Source of the DNA: Bartonella rattaustraliani AUST/NH4
GTDB taxonomy: Bacteria > Pseudomonadota > Alphaproteobacteria > Rhizobiales > Rhizobiaceae
Direction of reading: 5' to 3'
NCBI RefSeq assembly: GCF_000312565.1
Contig: NZ_CALW02000020.1
Location: 1 to 32,547, forward strand
Length of the DNA: 32,547 bases
A program made the position numbers and the translations under genes. The notes below the pieces were generated by a model. That model had not been told where the DNA came from, made no database searches, and saw nothing but the letters and a program-made list of their open reading frames with translations. Below, in pieces: positions 9,747-21,379 of the stretch (position 1 is the stretch's first letter; each line of letters starts with the position of its first letter).

Positions 9747-10388
9747 ATGACAACAGTATCTCATATGATTGACAAGACAATGACCCAAGAAACAAAAGAT
9801 TCCCAGTCTGTTTCATGGGTTCGCGCACAGTTGCGCAAGAGGGCTTTATCCAAGCGTGATAACCTTTCCCTTCAAGAGCGTACTGTTTTTTCACAGCAGG
9901 CCTGTTCGCACTTTCTTCACAATCTTGAAGAAAAGGGAGAAGATTTTTCACGTTTGATTTTAGCAGGTTATTGGCCTATCAAATCGGAAATAGACCCTCG
10001 GCCTTTATTGAATACTATAGCATCCCGTGGTGGATCTTTAGCACTCCCAGCAATTCTTGATTCCACCACCATGGTTTTTCGTGCATTTTCGCAAAAGACT
10101 GCTTTAGAAACCATGCGCTTTGGCACATTGGGTCCTGGAGCAGAAAATGCCGTTGTGATTCCGAATCTTATTATTGTTCCTCTTTCAGCGTTTGACAGTC
10201 AGTGTCACCGTCTTGGTTATGGAGGCGGATACTATGATCGCGCTGTTGAAGTGCTTGAAAAAGGGGGGCATCAAGCTCGCCTCTTAGGCTTAGGCTTTTC
10301 CAACCAAGAAATGGAATCCATTCCCCATGCTGAACATGATTTACTTTTAGAGGGCATTTTTACAGAAAAAGGTTTCTTAAAACGTTAA
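9747..10388 (+). CDS. ygfA: 5-formyltetrahydrofolate cyclo-ligase
   Basis: Cytosolic enzyme that converts 5-formyl-THF to 5,10-methenyl-THF with ATP, returning a storage folate to the one-carbon pool. The 213-residue product shows the family pattern: an N-terminal helix with LRKRALSKRDNL (about residues 25-36), the GYWPIKSEIDPRPLL segment, the central TLGPGAENAVVIPNLIIVPLSAFD, and the signature RLGYGGGYYDRAVEVL (about residues 160-175). The frame is open upstream to 9540, but that part overlaps the 6S RNA. I chose the first ATG after the RNA; ATGs at 9765 and 9780 are also possible and none has a strong ribosome-binding site. The stop is 3 bp before the next gene, so the two are an operon. 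Confidence 0.85.
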   Translation: MTTVSHMIDKTMTQETKDSQSVSWVRAQLRKRALSKRDNLSLQERTVFSQQACSHFLHNLEEKGEDFSRLILAGYWPIKSEIDPRPLLNTIASRGGSLALPAILDSTTMVFRAFSQKTALETMRFGTLGPGAENAVVIPNLIIVPLSAFDSQCHRLGYGGGYYDRAVEVLEKGGHQARLLGLGFSNQEMESIPHAEHDLLLEGIFTEKGFLKR

Positions 10389-10391
10389 AAT

Positions 10392-11228
10392 GTGATTAAA
10401 ACGCCTATGCGTTTTTTATTTTTGGGTGACATTGTTGGACCAACGGGTTGTACGGTTGTTTTTGAACAGCTTCCACAGCTGATTGAGAAGTGGCGACTTG
10501 ATTTTGTTGTGGTCAATGGTGAAAACGCTTCTAATGGATTTGGTATCAACCAAGAAGCATATCACGATCTTCTGCTGGTAGGGGCAGACGTTGTGACAAC
10601 GGGGAATCATGCCTTTTCCTGCAAAGAAGCGCTCCATTATGCACATGAGAGTGATCGTTTTTTACGTCCGGCGAATTTTGCTAAGGAAACCCCGGGGAGG
10701 GGATCTGATATTTTTATAGCGAAGAATGGGGCTCGTGTTCTTGTCGCAAATCTTTTGGGGAGCGTTTTTATGCCGTGTAAAGTGAATGATCCTTTTGAAA
10801 CAGCAGAAAAGATTTTACTCTCTTGTTCTTTGGTAGAGCAGGCAGATGCGATTATTTTTGACTTTCATGCAGAAACGACGAGCGAAAAGCAATGTTTTGG
10901 TCATTTTCTTGATGGCCGTGTGAGTGTTATTGTAGGAACCCACACCCATGTTCCAACAGCTGATGCACAAATTTTAGAAGGTGGGAGTGCTTATCTTTCG
11001 GATGCAGGAATGTGTGGGGATTATAATTCGTCGATAGGCATGGAAAAGGAAGAACCTTTACATCGTTTTCTTTATAAGCAAAAAAAGGACCGTTTTGAAC
11101 CGGCACGAGGCCCAGCGACACTTTGCGGTTTAGCGGTTGAGCTCTCAGACCGTACGGGTTTGGCAGAAAAGATTTCGGCGGTACGGATTGGTCCTCATTT
11201 AAAGACGGAAGTTCCGGATTTTTGGTAA
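10392..11228 (+). CDS. YmdB-type metallophosphoesterase (TIGR00282 family)
   Basis: Calcineurin-like metallophosphoesterase; characterised members of the YmdB family hydrolyse 2',3'-cyclic nucleotide monophosphates. The 278-residue frame contains the metal-binding motifs in order: FLFLGDIVG (GD, about residues 9-17), VVNGENASNGFG (GEN), TTGNHAF (GNH), FDFHAETTSEK (H and E), and GTHTHVPTAD (GxHxH). It ends with RIGPHLKTEVPDFW. The start is GTG at 10392, 3 bp after ygfA; the alternative ATG at 10407 gives the more usual MRFLFLGD N-terminus and may be the true start. Length and motifs are complete. In vivo role in this organism is unknown. Confidence 0.85.
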   Translation: MIKTPMRFLFLGDIVGPTGCTVVFEQLPQLIEKWRLDFVVVNGENASNGFGINQEAYHDLLLVGADVVTTGNHAFSCKEALHYAHESDRFLRPANFAKETPGRGSDIFIAKNGARVLVANLLGSVFMPCKVNDPFETAEKILLSCSLVEQADAIIFDFHAETTSEKQCFGHFLDGRVSVIVGTHTHVPTADAQILEGGSAYLSDAGMCGDYNSSIGMEKEEPLHRFLYKQKKDRFEPARGPATLCGLAVELSDRTGLAEKISAVRIGPHLKTEVPDFW

Positions 11229-11440
11229 TGCGCCTTTTTTGGGTAACGCTCGCAAATTTCTGATAACGTCTTTCTTTTTTTGGTAATATTCCCCTCTTTT
11301 TGGTAATATTCTTTACATCATTTTGAAATGATTTTATGCTAAAAATCACTCTTAGAAAGCGTTAAAATTCTTGCATTGTGCAAGAATATTCCTTTTTCTC
11401 GAACGTGGACGACAACATCTTTATGATAATTTCCCACTTT
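11229..11440. other. Intergenic spacer with a short TTTTTGGTAAT repeat
   Basis: After the ymdB-type gene the phrase TTTTTGGTAAT occurs three times (the first at the gene's own stop codon, then near 11277 and 11297); the last two extend to TTTTTGGTAATATTC. No terminator stem is clear. Family A repeats begin at about 11440. Confidence 0.5.
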
Positions 11441-12055
11441 TATGACACTGCTTTTAGCACTCCTCTTCCAACACTGCCGCCATTTTTTCCAAGCTTGTCA
11501 CCGCAAACCTCCAGTGCCTAGCCACAAGTTCATCACGCGTCTAGTATTCCACCGTCATCAGCACTCCACCCTGATATCTTTCCATCAGCGCTCTCGCCAT
11601 AACGCCCTGCTCCCACTTACCTCTTCCACAACAGATACGGAAATTTCCTCTCTTCCCCGACACCTTGCGGCGCATTTTCCCACAACACCTCATCGGCTTT
11701 TCGCAATACCCCACTACACGCCTCCACCCTCATCACCTCGCCTCCAATACTCGGTTCCAAAGTCGCTCACACACCTAACATTCCCCTCCAGTACTTCACC
11801 TCAACATCCAACGCTCGTCCCCACTGTTTTTCCCCCAGCGCTTCATCATGATATCTCTCGCCTCCATCTTTCCAAAATGTCTGTCACGGGAAACTCTTTT
11901 CTCAAGCACAGAAAAAATCCCCCCAACGATCCTAACGCTTTACGCAACGAAGAAGGTTTTGCTTTATCCCGACACCTCGCCACCTATTTTCACTTCCCAT
12001 TTTCCGCAATTTCCACCACCGCGCTCTTGCTATAATGTCTTACTCTCACTTTCTC

Positions 12056-14165
12056 CTCCAGCATTCCTCTCCCATTGCTCCGCCGCAACATCTTGCCTCC
12101 GATACTCCGTTCCCAAACCCCTCACACCTCTGTCACACGCAACCTCCAGCACTCCACCCGAATATTTTTCCCAGCGCTTCACCTTCAACACCTCGCTCCA
12201 ATATTTTCCCCTAGCACTTCATCTGGCATCCCTTGTTCCTCATTTTTCTAGCCCCATTTTTCTGAAAAGACCTGCGGCAGTGCAATGCTTCTTTCAATGC
12301 TTGCACCTTCCACCTCTTCCACAACAGATAAGAAGGTTTCCCCTCTTCCCCAACACCTTGCTTCATAAGTGTTTTTATCGTTTCTCATCTTAAATCATAC
12401 CCCCGAATACCCATAAGATTCTCTCATCTCAAACCACTTCATATTGAATCAATTTTATTCACTTGGTTTTATGCCATAAGCAGGGTTGGCAGATGGATAA
12501 AAATTAGTAAGGATAAGGAGGAAAAATGCCTCTTATGAATCGTCTTAATGCAAGAGCTGTCGCAACACTATGAAACAAGTGAATATACCACGAACTGGTA
12601 AAAAAAATGATAGTGCCGGCTTGACCCTTCATAAGCGTAAAGATGGAGGTGCGCAATGGATTTATCGTTATACAATTCACGGGCGCCGTCGTGAAATGGG
12701 CTTAGGGGCTTTAAGACATGTCTCTTTAAAACAAGCCCGTGAACATGCAACGTAGGTGGCGTTCTGTTTTACATGAGGGTCGTGATCCCATTAAAGAGAG
12801 TGAGAAACAAAAGCATGAAGCAATGCGCACTCTTCATTCTCTCAAAGACATTGCTGTGGGTAGTTTTGAAAGCTGTAAAGCTGAATTAAAGGATGATGAT
12901 AAGTCTGGAGATTGGTTTTCATCTTTACAATTTCATGTACTCCCCAAATGAGGCTGTCTTCCCATTTCAGGAATTACACAAACAGAGATACGCAATACGC
13001 TTGCCCCCATATGGCATACAAAAGCAGCAGAGAAAACACTCGTTCGTCTTAATATTTGTTTCAAACATGCTGCTGCATTGGGACTAGAGGTTGATTTACA
13101 AGTCACAGCCAAAGCACGTGCTCTCTTAGGTAAACAACGCCATAAAGTGACTCATATGCCTGCAATGAATTGGAAAGATGTACCGGCTTTTTATCAAACA
13201 CTTTGCCAAACAACAAGCATGGTACAATTGGCTTTGCGTTTGCTTATCCTTACGGGTGTTCGTACCAATCCTTTTCGTCATACTCTTGAAGATCAGATTG
13301 AAGGGAATATATGGACTATTAATATATAGACTATTCTTGGCTCGAACATATGAAAGGAAAGCGTGATGCGATAACAGAGTTTCGCGTGCCCTTATCATCA
13401 GCGGCACTCAAAGTGAGTGAACCGGCTTTTCCACAACGCCTTGCCACATCACTGCGCGCCCTTCAGCTTTTTGCCTCATTTTGCCTCCGACATGCCCCCT
13501 GCTCTTTACCTCAAGCACTCCACCTCCGATACTCCATTCCAAGATCGCTCACACACCCAACATTCTGCCCCCATTGCCTCACCTCCACTGACCTCTCCAG
13601 CACTCCCCTCCCATTGTTCCATGCCAACATCTTGCCTTCGATACTCCGTTTTCAAACTCCTTACACATCTAACACCCCACCTCTAGTGCTCCACCTCAAT
13701 ATTTTGCCCGGTATTTCGCCGCAACCTCCAACACTCCACCCAAATATTTTTCCCAGCGCTTCACCTTCAACACCACGCTCCAATATTTTCCCCCAGCACT
13801 TCATCTGGCATCCCTTGTTCCTCATTTTTCTAGCCCCATTTTTCTGGAAAGACCTGCGGCAGTGCAATGCTTCTTTCAATGCTTGCACCTTCCACCTCTT
13901 CCACAACAGATAAGAAGGTTTCCCCTCTTCCCCAACACCTTGCCACGTATTCTTCCACTTCGTTCCCCTCCGTCCCCACCGGCTTTTCCACAACGCCTTG
14001 CCCATCACTGCGCGCCCTCCAGCTTTTTGCCTTATTTCGCCTCCGGCATACCCCCTGCTCTTTACCTCAAGCGTCCCACCTCCGATACTCCATTCCAAAA
14101 TCACTCACACACCCAACATTCTGCCCTCACTGACCTCTCCAGCACTCCCCTCCCATTGCTCCATG
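12056..14165 (+). repeat. Large direct repeat, copy 2 (about 2.1 kb)
   Basis: Direct copy of 7031-9045, including the truncated integrase and both junctions between integrase and family A DNA. Base differences are scattered. Copy 2 keeps about 100 bp (13518-13600) that copy 1 has lost. Confidence 0.8.
12526..13420 (+). pseudogene. Truncated, frameshifted P4-type tyrosine recombinase (integrase), copy 2
   Basis: Second copy of the integrase remnant, with the same strong ribosome-binding site (AAGGAGG) before the ATG at 12526. The N-terminal part is better preserved than in copy 1: a frame from 12570 reads KQVNIPRTGKKNDSAGLTLH and on through the integrase arm. The frame breaks at about 12750, and again near 12950, as in copy 1. 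The catalytic part again stops after LSSAAL, before HxxR and Tyr. The inserted segment 12362-13420 has the same end points in the family A module as copy 1, so both copies descend from one event. Confidence 0.85.
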
Positions 14166-14642
14166 CCAAATCTATCACGTCTTTAACGTTCTATCTCCAG
14201 TGCTCCACTTCAACATTTTGTCCGGTACTTCGCCCCAAGCTCCAGCATTCATCCGCGCCAAATCCCTCACGCCTCTAAACCTCTAGCTCCAGCACCCCAC
14301 TGCAATATTTTGCCTAAAGCAGCTTTATCATGACCTCTCTTGTCCCCCATTTTTCCCAAAACGCCTTTCACAGCCATGCGACTCTTCTCTCAAGCGTAGA
14401 AAAATCCTCCAACCATGCCCCCCTTACACAATCATAAAGGATTTTCCTTCCCATCGATCCGATAACTCGCCGCTCATTTCCTACAAGCTTCCACTTTCCC
14501 GCAATTTCCACCACACGCGCTCACCATTCCGCTCAACACCCTCCATCTCTTCACACAACCGAAGAGTCATCTCTCTTCATTCTTTCAACGAAAACCAAAA
14601 AATCACCTCATGAAAAGGTCATCTCAAAGAATATTTGTCAAT

Positions 14643-14722
14643 CACTACAAACAATGGCACTACAAACAATGGCACTATAAACAAAATTGGAGTTATAAAT
14701 AATAATTGGGACTATAAATGGA
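14643..14722. repeat. Short degenerate tandem repeat (15 bp unit)
   Basis: CACTACAAACAATGG occurs at 14643 and 14658. Increasingly degenerate copies follow (CACTATAAACAAAATTGG, then ..TTATAAATAATAATTGG, then ACTATAAATGG). No gene association is visible. Confidence 0.6.
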
Positions 14723-15466
14723 AATTGACATGTAACATCTCGTTTTAATGATACAGATTAATGATACAAGGCACCATCTTGACCCACACTCCCGCACCCC
14801 AAAAGCCAGATATCCAAAAGAATGCGCAACAATTCTGAAAGCTTTCCCCTGAAAAAATCTTACGCAAAAATATGAAGAGAAGGCGTAATTTATCAATCAC
14901 TGCAACAGTCACTCAAGCTTGAATATGCATCATATATCCTTTACTTTACCCCACCCCCAACCGCAGAATATGTCTTGAAAGGGTCGACTTTCCCCCTCTA
15001 GGGATTTTAAAAGCCCTATAAGAAAGACACGAACGCCAAAACATCACCAACATCTGTAGCGCCTCTTTGATTTCATCCCCAAAAGCACCCATAGCATTGC
15101 TAAAAAATGAAAATTTTGAATTTTTTCAGGTTTCTTTTCCCTGCTTTTTCTTTTTCCAGTTTTTTATGGCATTTCCTGTCTTTGTTTTGTTAATGTGGTA
15201 TTTAACGTGCTTTTTGGTCTTTCATACACCCCATATTTCCCCAACGCGCCGATTTTTATCCCAAACGCACCCGAGAGTCCCAAAAGATAATCTCTTGACA
15301 AAAAGAAGAGCTTTTGTTAGAGAATCTGCAATTTTTTGGCAATTTTCGCTTATTCATTGTGTGAATGGAATTTGTGAATGTGCTCCTTTTGTTTTAAAGG
15401 TGCACTTTTCTTTTTAGTGTCACATTTTTTACGTCATAATGAGAAGATGCTTAATATTTAAGTGTT
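14723..15466. other. Intergenic region upstream of rpmJ
   Basis: No supported gene. A 116-codon frame at 15067-15417 is F/L-rich and unrecognised; I do not call it. A TTGACA followed 17 bp later by TAGAGA (about 15295-15323) is a possible weak promoter reading toward rpmJ. Confidence 0.35.
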
Positions 15467-15564
15467 GTAACGCAAAAGAGCACAATGTTCATAAAACTGT
15501 GTGGGTTCATAAAACTATATGGATCCATAGAACTGTGTATGAAATGTTTCTAACATTGCGTTAC
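15467..15564. promoter_or_regulatory. rpmJ leader with inverted repeat and three 18-bp direct repeats
   Basis: GTAACGCAA (15467-15475) and its exact reverse complement TTGCGTTAC (15556-15564) enclose three tandem 18-bp units at 15487, 15505 and 15523 (GTTCATAAAACTGTGTGG and variants). The array ends 27 bp before the rpmJ start. It could be a binding array or a folded leader; function is unknown. Confidence 0.55.
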
Positions 15565-15590
15565 AGAGATATGTACAAACGGTGAGTCTG

Positions 15591-15716
15591 ATGAAAATTA
15601 AAAATTCACTTAAAGCACTAAGAGAACGCCACCGTAACAATCGTTTGGTGCGTCGTAAGGGTCGTGTTTATATTCTTAATAAAACGAACCCACGTTTTAG
15701 AGCTCGTCAAGGATAA
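15591..15716 (+). CDS. rpmJ: 50S ribosomal protein L36, cysteine-free type
   Basis: A 41-residue, very basic protein starting [16 protein letters not shown] and ending NPRFRARQG. The spacing and C-terminus match L36, a component of the large ribosomal subunit. It lacks the four zinc-binding Cys/His residues of the zinc-ribbon form, so it is the C-minus (zinc-independent) type. A GGTGAG ribosome-binding site precedes the ATG. It stands alone, with long non-coding DNA on both sides. A repeat-containing leader lies directly upstream. Confidence 0.92.
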   Translation: MKIKNSLKALRERHRNNRLVRRKGRVYILNKTNPRFRARQG

Positions 15717-16280
15717 TAGTCAGGAATAGCGGTTCGTGACTGAGAGTTTGAAGCCTATGGTTTTGGACTAACAACTTAGAACAAAAAGTTCAGGGCTAAG
15801 AGTTGGGGACAACTGTCTAGGATTGACAGTTCAAAACGTATGATTTGGTGCGAATAGTTTGTGATGAATGGTTTTTGTGCCTGCATTTTGTGGGCATTAA
15901 ACCTTTCTTTAAGCTTTTTTTGAAGATGTCTTTGCTATCCCCTTGAGGTCTGTTGTTTTTGCAAAATATTACCTGAAAAGATGGCTGTATAGATGTGTTT
16001 ATACATCTTTAAAATTTCGTCTGTAAGCTCCTACACATATTGAGAATTTGATATCTCAAAATATGCTGTTGTTTATGCCTGATTTCCTTTATATCCATTC
16101 AGAATATCTTTTCTTTTGCATCTTTTTAAGTGTAAAATTAAAAATTGAGAACATAGATTCTCTGTAAAGTTTATGCAATGAAGAGGTTTTCAGCAGACCG
16201 AGCTTTTCCTAAAAGAAATCTCATGACAGATGCATAAAAGGTGGGTATTTTATTCTTTAGAATAAAGAGAAGTTTGACTT
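15717..16280. other. Intergenic region between rpmJ and the TPR gene
   Basis: No gene seen. Just after rpmJ several degenerate phrases with AGTT and GACT words (15720-15860) give a repetitive feel. A GAGAA/TTCTC inverted repeat lies near 16147-16162, upstream of the TPR gene, and might be a regulatory site. Confidence 0.35.
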
Positions 16281-17069
16281 TTGAAGGCTTATTTTGTGAT
16301 TTTTTTTCTTTTTCCTAAAGCTTGGCTCTTGCGAAGATATGCTTTTTTTCGGCAATTTTTTTTGCTTTGTTTGAGCGTTTTTTATTTCACTTCTCCTGGA
16401 TATGGGCAAAATCCACCTTCGCTTCCTGAGGATCACCCCTCTCCACAGTTGCTTTTGCCCTTGGATGATCTCATTCCCAGCCAACCGCTCTCAGCACCTG
16501 CAGCGTCTGATACGGACTCGTCTGCGATTGCTCTTGAAGATTTTGATACCTCCACCTCTTCGGGTGGAGACAGAGCGAGACAGCGTAGAGAAACGGAAGT
16601 TGCCCGTCTTCTTAAGGAATTGAAATTTTGTGCCAATGTTTCTGAAGCGAAGAAGTTAAGTCAGCAGCTTCAGCATTTATGGTCTCAATCGGGAAGTGAA
16701 ACGATAGACCTTTTGATGTCCTGGGCAAAAGATGCAGTCAACGCCGACAATTATGGTCTTGCTCTTGATTACCTTGACAATGCTCTTGCCCTTTTACCCA
16801 CTTATGCTGAAGCCTGGGTAAGACGTGCTTGGATTCATATTCAACTGAGTGATTTTAAACTTGCCCTGCTTGACCTTAACCACGCTCTTCAACTTGAACC
16901 TCGCCATTACATGGCGTTTTTTGAGCTTGGGATAACCATGGAAGCCACAGGGCACCCACAACTTGCCCTCAAAGCTTATGAAACAGCGCTGAAATATTAT
17001 CCACAAATGCAAAGGCTGCAAAAGCGCATTGAAGCTTTATTAGAGGAACAATCACCGCAAACACTTTAA
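16281..17069 (+). CDS. Exported or membrane-anchored TPR protein
   Basis: A 262-residue protein. The N-terminus has basic residues (WLLRRYAFFRQ) followed by a hydrophobic stretch FFLLCLSVFYFTSPGYGQ (about residues 26-43), consistent with a signal peptide or anchor. A proline-rich linker follows. The C-terminal half (about residues 150-255) holds three tetratricopeptide repeats, recognisable by YGLALDYLDNALALLP, FKLALLDLNHALQLEP and PQLALKAYETALKYYP. Such proteins are protein-protein interaction scaffolds; the partner is unknown. The start used is TTG with a modest AGAGAAG site upstream. Composition is like that of the housekeeping genes. Confidence 0.75.
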   Translation: MKAYFVIFFLFPKAWLLRRYAFFRQFFLLCLSVFYFTSPGYGQNPPSLPEDHPSPQLLLPLDDLIPSQPLSAPAASDTDSSAIALEDFDTSTSSGGDRARQRRETEVARLLKELKFCANVSEAKKLSQQLQHLWSQSGSETIDLLMSWAKDAVNADNYGLALDYLDNALALLPTYAEAWVRRAWIHIQLSDFKLALLDLNHALQLEPRHYMAFFELGITMEATGHPQLALKAYETALKYYPQMQRLQKRIEALLEEQSPQTL

Positions 17070-17239
17070 GCTTCCCGATAATGATTCATCACACTTTCAC
17101 GTTTTGTTTCCTTATCGTGCAAGTTGAGATGTTTTTGTCTTTCACTTCATTGGGTGCATATACGGTTTCAGTAGTGCTTACCTTGCTCGCGCTTCCAATG
17201 TTTCCACATGAGCTTCTCGCCATGAAAGAATGTTTTTTA

Positions 17240-18180
17240 CCCTAGTGGAGGGAACCATAGAAGCAACAAAGTACCCTCAACATGCCCCCCAAACCATGCC
17301 ACCCCTTACGCAACGAAGAGGATTTTGCTTTATCCCGACACCTCGCCGCTTATTTTCACTTCCTATTTTCCGCAATTTCCACCACCGCGCTCTCGCTATA
17401 ATGTCCTGCTTTCACTTTCCCCTCTAGCATTCCTCTCCCATTGCTCCGCCGCAACATCTTGCCTCCGATACTCCGGTTCCAAATTCCTCACACATCTAAC
17501 ACTCCCCCTCTTGCCCTATTACCCCACCTCCATTGCTCCACACCAAATCTATCACGTCTTTAACGTTCTATCTCCAGTGCTCCACCTCAATATTTTTCCC
17601 GGTATTTCGCCGCAACCTCCAGCACTCCACCCGAATATTTTTCCCAAGCACTTCATCTGGCATCCCTCGTCCTCCATTTTTCTGAAAAGACCGGCGGCAA
17701 TACGACACTTCTTTCAATGCTTACACCTTCCACCTCTTCCACAACAGATAAAAAGGTTTTCCATCTTCCCCAACACCTTGCCACGTATTCTTCCACTTCG
17801 TTCCCCTCCGTCCCTACCGGCTTTTCCACAACGCCTCGCCGCATCACTGCGCGCCCTCCAGTTTTTTGCCTTATTTCGCCTCCGGCATACCCCCCTGCTC
17901 TTTACCTCAAGCTCTCCACCTCCGATACTCCATTCCAAAATCGCTCACATCTTTAACACTCCACCTCTAGTGCTCCACCCCAACATTCTGCCCCCACTGA
18001 CCTCTCCAGCACTCCCCTCCCATTGCTCCGCCGCAACATTTTGCCTCCGATACTCCATTCCCCAACCCCTCACACCTCTAACACCCCACCTCTTGCCCCC
18101 AACGCTCCGCCCAAACATCCAACATTCCTCCACGCCAAACGCCTCTAAGCCTCAACATCCAACGCCCCACCCCAAAAAGA
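17240..18180 (+). repeat. C-rich repeat array, family A, block 3
   Basis: Same modules and orientation as blocks 1 and 2. Positions 17460-17960 follow the module order of about 6460-6980 closely, but without the integrase insertion. It contains an uninterrupted form of the module that the integrase interrupts elsewhere (about 17740-17920). The 343-codon open frame across it is a low-G artefact. Confidence 0.8.
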
Positions 18181-19742
<1,562 letters not shown>

Positions 19743-21038
19743 TTAAGCTGTGACCCTTTGAATAAGAGCGCCACATCGGGCTAACTTTTCTTCCAATCTC
19801 TCAAATCCACGATCAAGATGATACACGCGGTTCACAACGGTTTCTCCCTTTGCTGCTAGGGCCGCAATAACAAGAGAGACGGAAGCACGCAAATCAGTCG
19901 CCATCACTGGTGCGCCTTGCAAATGCTCTTTTCCATAGACAGTTGCCGTCTGACCATCAAGCTTTATCTGAGCGCCCAAACGTGTCAGTTCCTGAACATG
20001 CATGAAGCGATTTTCGAAAATGGTTTCGGTGATACGCGCAGTTCCCTGAGCACGTGTCATCAACGCCATAAATTGTGCTTGAAGATCGGTTGGAAAGGCT
20101 GGATAAGGTCCTGTTTTGATATCGACGGGTATGATTTTTGTTTGCCGTGAATTTCGTTTAACGCAAATTCCCTGCGGTTTGATTTCAACAGTGAGCCCGG
20201 TTTTTTGCAGAACTTCAAGCACTTGTGTAAGGTGTTGAGGCTGCGCATTTTTGAGCAATACATCGCCCCCTGTCATAGCCACAGCCATTGCGTAAGTTCC
20301 GGCTTCGATTCGATCAGGAATGACGGAGACTTTAGCCCCACCGAGTTTTTTCACGCCCTCAATAGTGAGTGTTTCTGTTCCCTCCCCGGTAATTTTTGCG
20401 CCCATAGCATTGAGTGCTTGGATAAGATTTGTGACTTCTGGTTCACGCGCAGCATTTTCGAGAATTGTTGTCCCATGTGCAGTAACAGCCGCCATGAGCA
20501 TCACATGAGTTCCACCAACCGTGACTTTGGGAAAACGATAGTGTGCGCCTTTTAATCCTTTTGCGGCTTTGGCATGAACATATCCATTTTCGATAGTCAT
20601 CCGTGCGCCCAGAATTTCAAGCCCCTCGAGAATAAAATCGACAGGTCTTGTTCCAATAGCACAGCCTCCAGGGAGCGAAACGTAGGCTTCTCGGCACCGT
20701 GCGAGCAAAGGTCCGATGACCCAAAAGCTTGCGCGCATTTTTTTCACCAATTCGTATGGCGCACGCACTGTGGTTATTTCATGTGCGGTAAAATGGATTG
20801 TTCTTGAATCCACACAATCCCGATGAAGTTGTTGCCCATCAACAGCATATGCAACCCCATGATTATTGAGAATGCGAATAAGCAATTCCACATCCGCCAA
20901 ATGCGGAATATTTTCTAAAGTAAGCGTTTCTTCTGTTAGCAAAGCGGCAATCATAAGAGGCAACGCGGCATTTTTTGCCCCTGAAATAGGAAGTGTTCCT
21001 ATAAGCTTTTCCCCCCCAACGATTTTAATAGAATCCAT
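19743..21038 (-). CDS. murA: UDP-N-acetylglucosamine 1-carboxyvinyltransferase MurA
   Basis: Cytosolic enzyme of the first committed step of peptidoglycan synthesis: it transfers enolpyruvate from PEP to UDP-GlcNAc. The 431-residue product begins MDSIKIVGGEKLIGTLPISG, with ISGAKNAALPLMIAALL next. It contains the loop PGGCAIGTRPVD with the catalytic cysteine (the fosfomycin target), plus TVGGTHVMLMAA and the C-terminal [20 protein letters not shown]. Length is normal. A TTG at 21062 would add eight residues, but the ATG fits the family start. The stop lies at the very edge of the repeat block, whose duplication copied this gene's tail. Confidence 0.95.
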   Translation of the reverse strand: MDSIKIVGGEKLIGTLPISGAKNAALPLMIAALLTEETLTLENIPHLADVELLIRILNNHGVAYAVDGQQLHRDCVDSRTIHFTAHEITTVRAPYELVKKMRASFWVIGPLLARCREAYVSLPGGCAIGTRPVDFILEGLEILGARMTIENGYVHAKAAKGLKGAHYRFPKVTVGGTHVMLMAAVTAHGTTILENAAREPEVTNLIQALNAMGAKITGEGTETLTIEGVKKLGGAKVSVIPDRIEAGTYAMAVAMTGGDVLLKNAQPQHLTQVLEVLQKTGLTVEIKPQGICVKRNSRQTKIIPVDIKTGPYPAFPTDLQAQFMALMTRAQGTARITETIFENRFMHVQELTRLGAQIKLDGQTATVYGKEHLQGAPVMATDLRASVSLVIAALAAKGETVVNRVYHLDRGFERLEEKLARCGALIQRVTA

Positions 21039-21226
21039 AATACTTTCCCTTTCCCCTTCCAAAGGTTTTCCCCTTGGGAAGTTATTCTTTTGTATGGTTT
21101 CAGAACAAGTCCGAATGAAATAATCCGTATTATTTTAAAATGAACTGAAAATATGAGAACGAATCCCGAAAATATGAAAACGAATCATTGAGAATTTTGG
21201 TTGCAAGACACTTAAAAAACATTGTC

Positions 21227-21379
21227 TTAGGATTCTTTTTGTGCTCTTTGTCGACTTTGTTCTTTTCGGCGTTTCAGGTTTTGCCGCAATTGTTGCGCGA
21301 GTCTTTCCTGACGCTTTTTTTCCTTTTCTTCTTGGTGATATGACTTTTCTTGCTTTTGTTTTTGAGACATTTGTATCAT
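21227..21379 (-). CDS. Small highly charged conserved-type protein upstream of murA
   Basis: A 50-residue protein rich in Lys, Arg, Glu and Gln, containing RQERLAQQLRQNLKRRKEQS. Short proteins ending in a similar LRxNLKRRKxQ helix are found next to murA in other alphaproteobacteria as far as I recall; the function is unknown. I chose the ATG at 21379 because AAAAGG stands 8 bp before it; a second ATG (21370) would remove three residues. It is predicted to be one long basic helix. It has the same orientation as murA and lies 188 bp upstream of it, so co-transcription is possible. Confidence 0.6.
   Translation of the reverse strand: MIQMSQKQKQEKSYHQEEKEKKRQERLAQQLRQNLKRRKEQSRQRAQKES

Larger units (their letters stand above)
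11440..14640 (+). repeat. C-rich repeat array, family A, block 2
   Basis: Same modules and same orientation as 6320-9300, with partly different order. The first part (11440-12050) is more diverged and has variants such as ACAACAGATACGGAAATTTC. From 12056 it is nearly identical to block 1, and after 14165 it diverges again and decays by about 14640. Open frames of up to 197 codons are composition artefacts. Confidence 0.8.

Noticed and set aside
15067-15417. 116-codon frame upstream of rpmJ
   Set aside because: F-rich translation of a T-rich region, no ribosome-binding site and no family resemblance.
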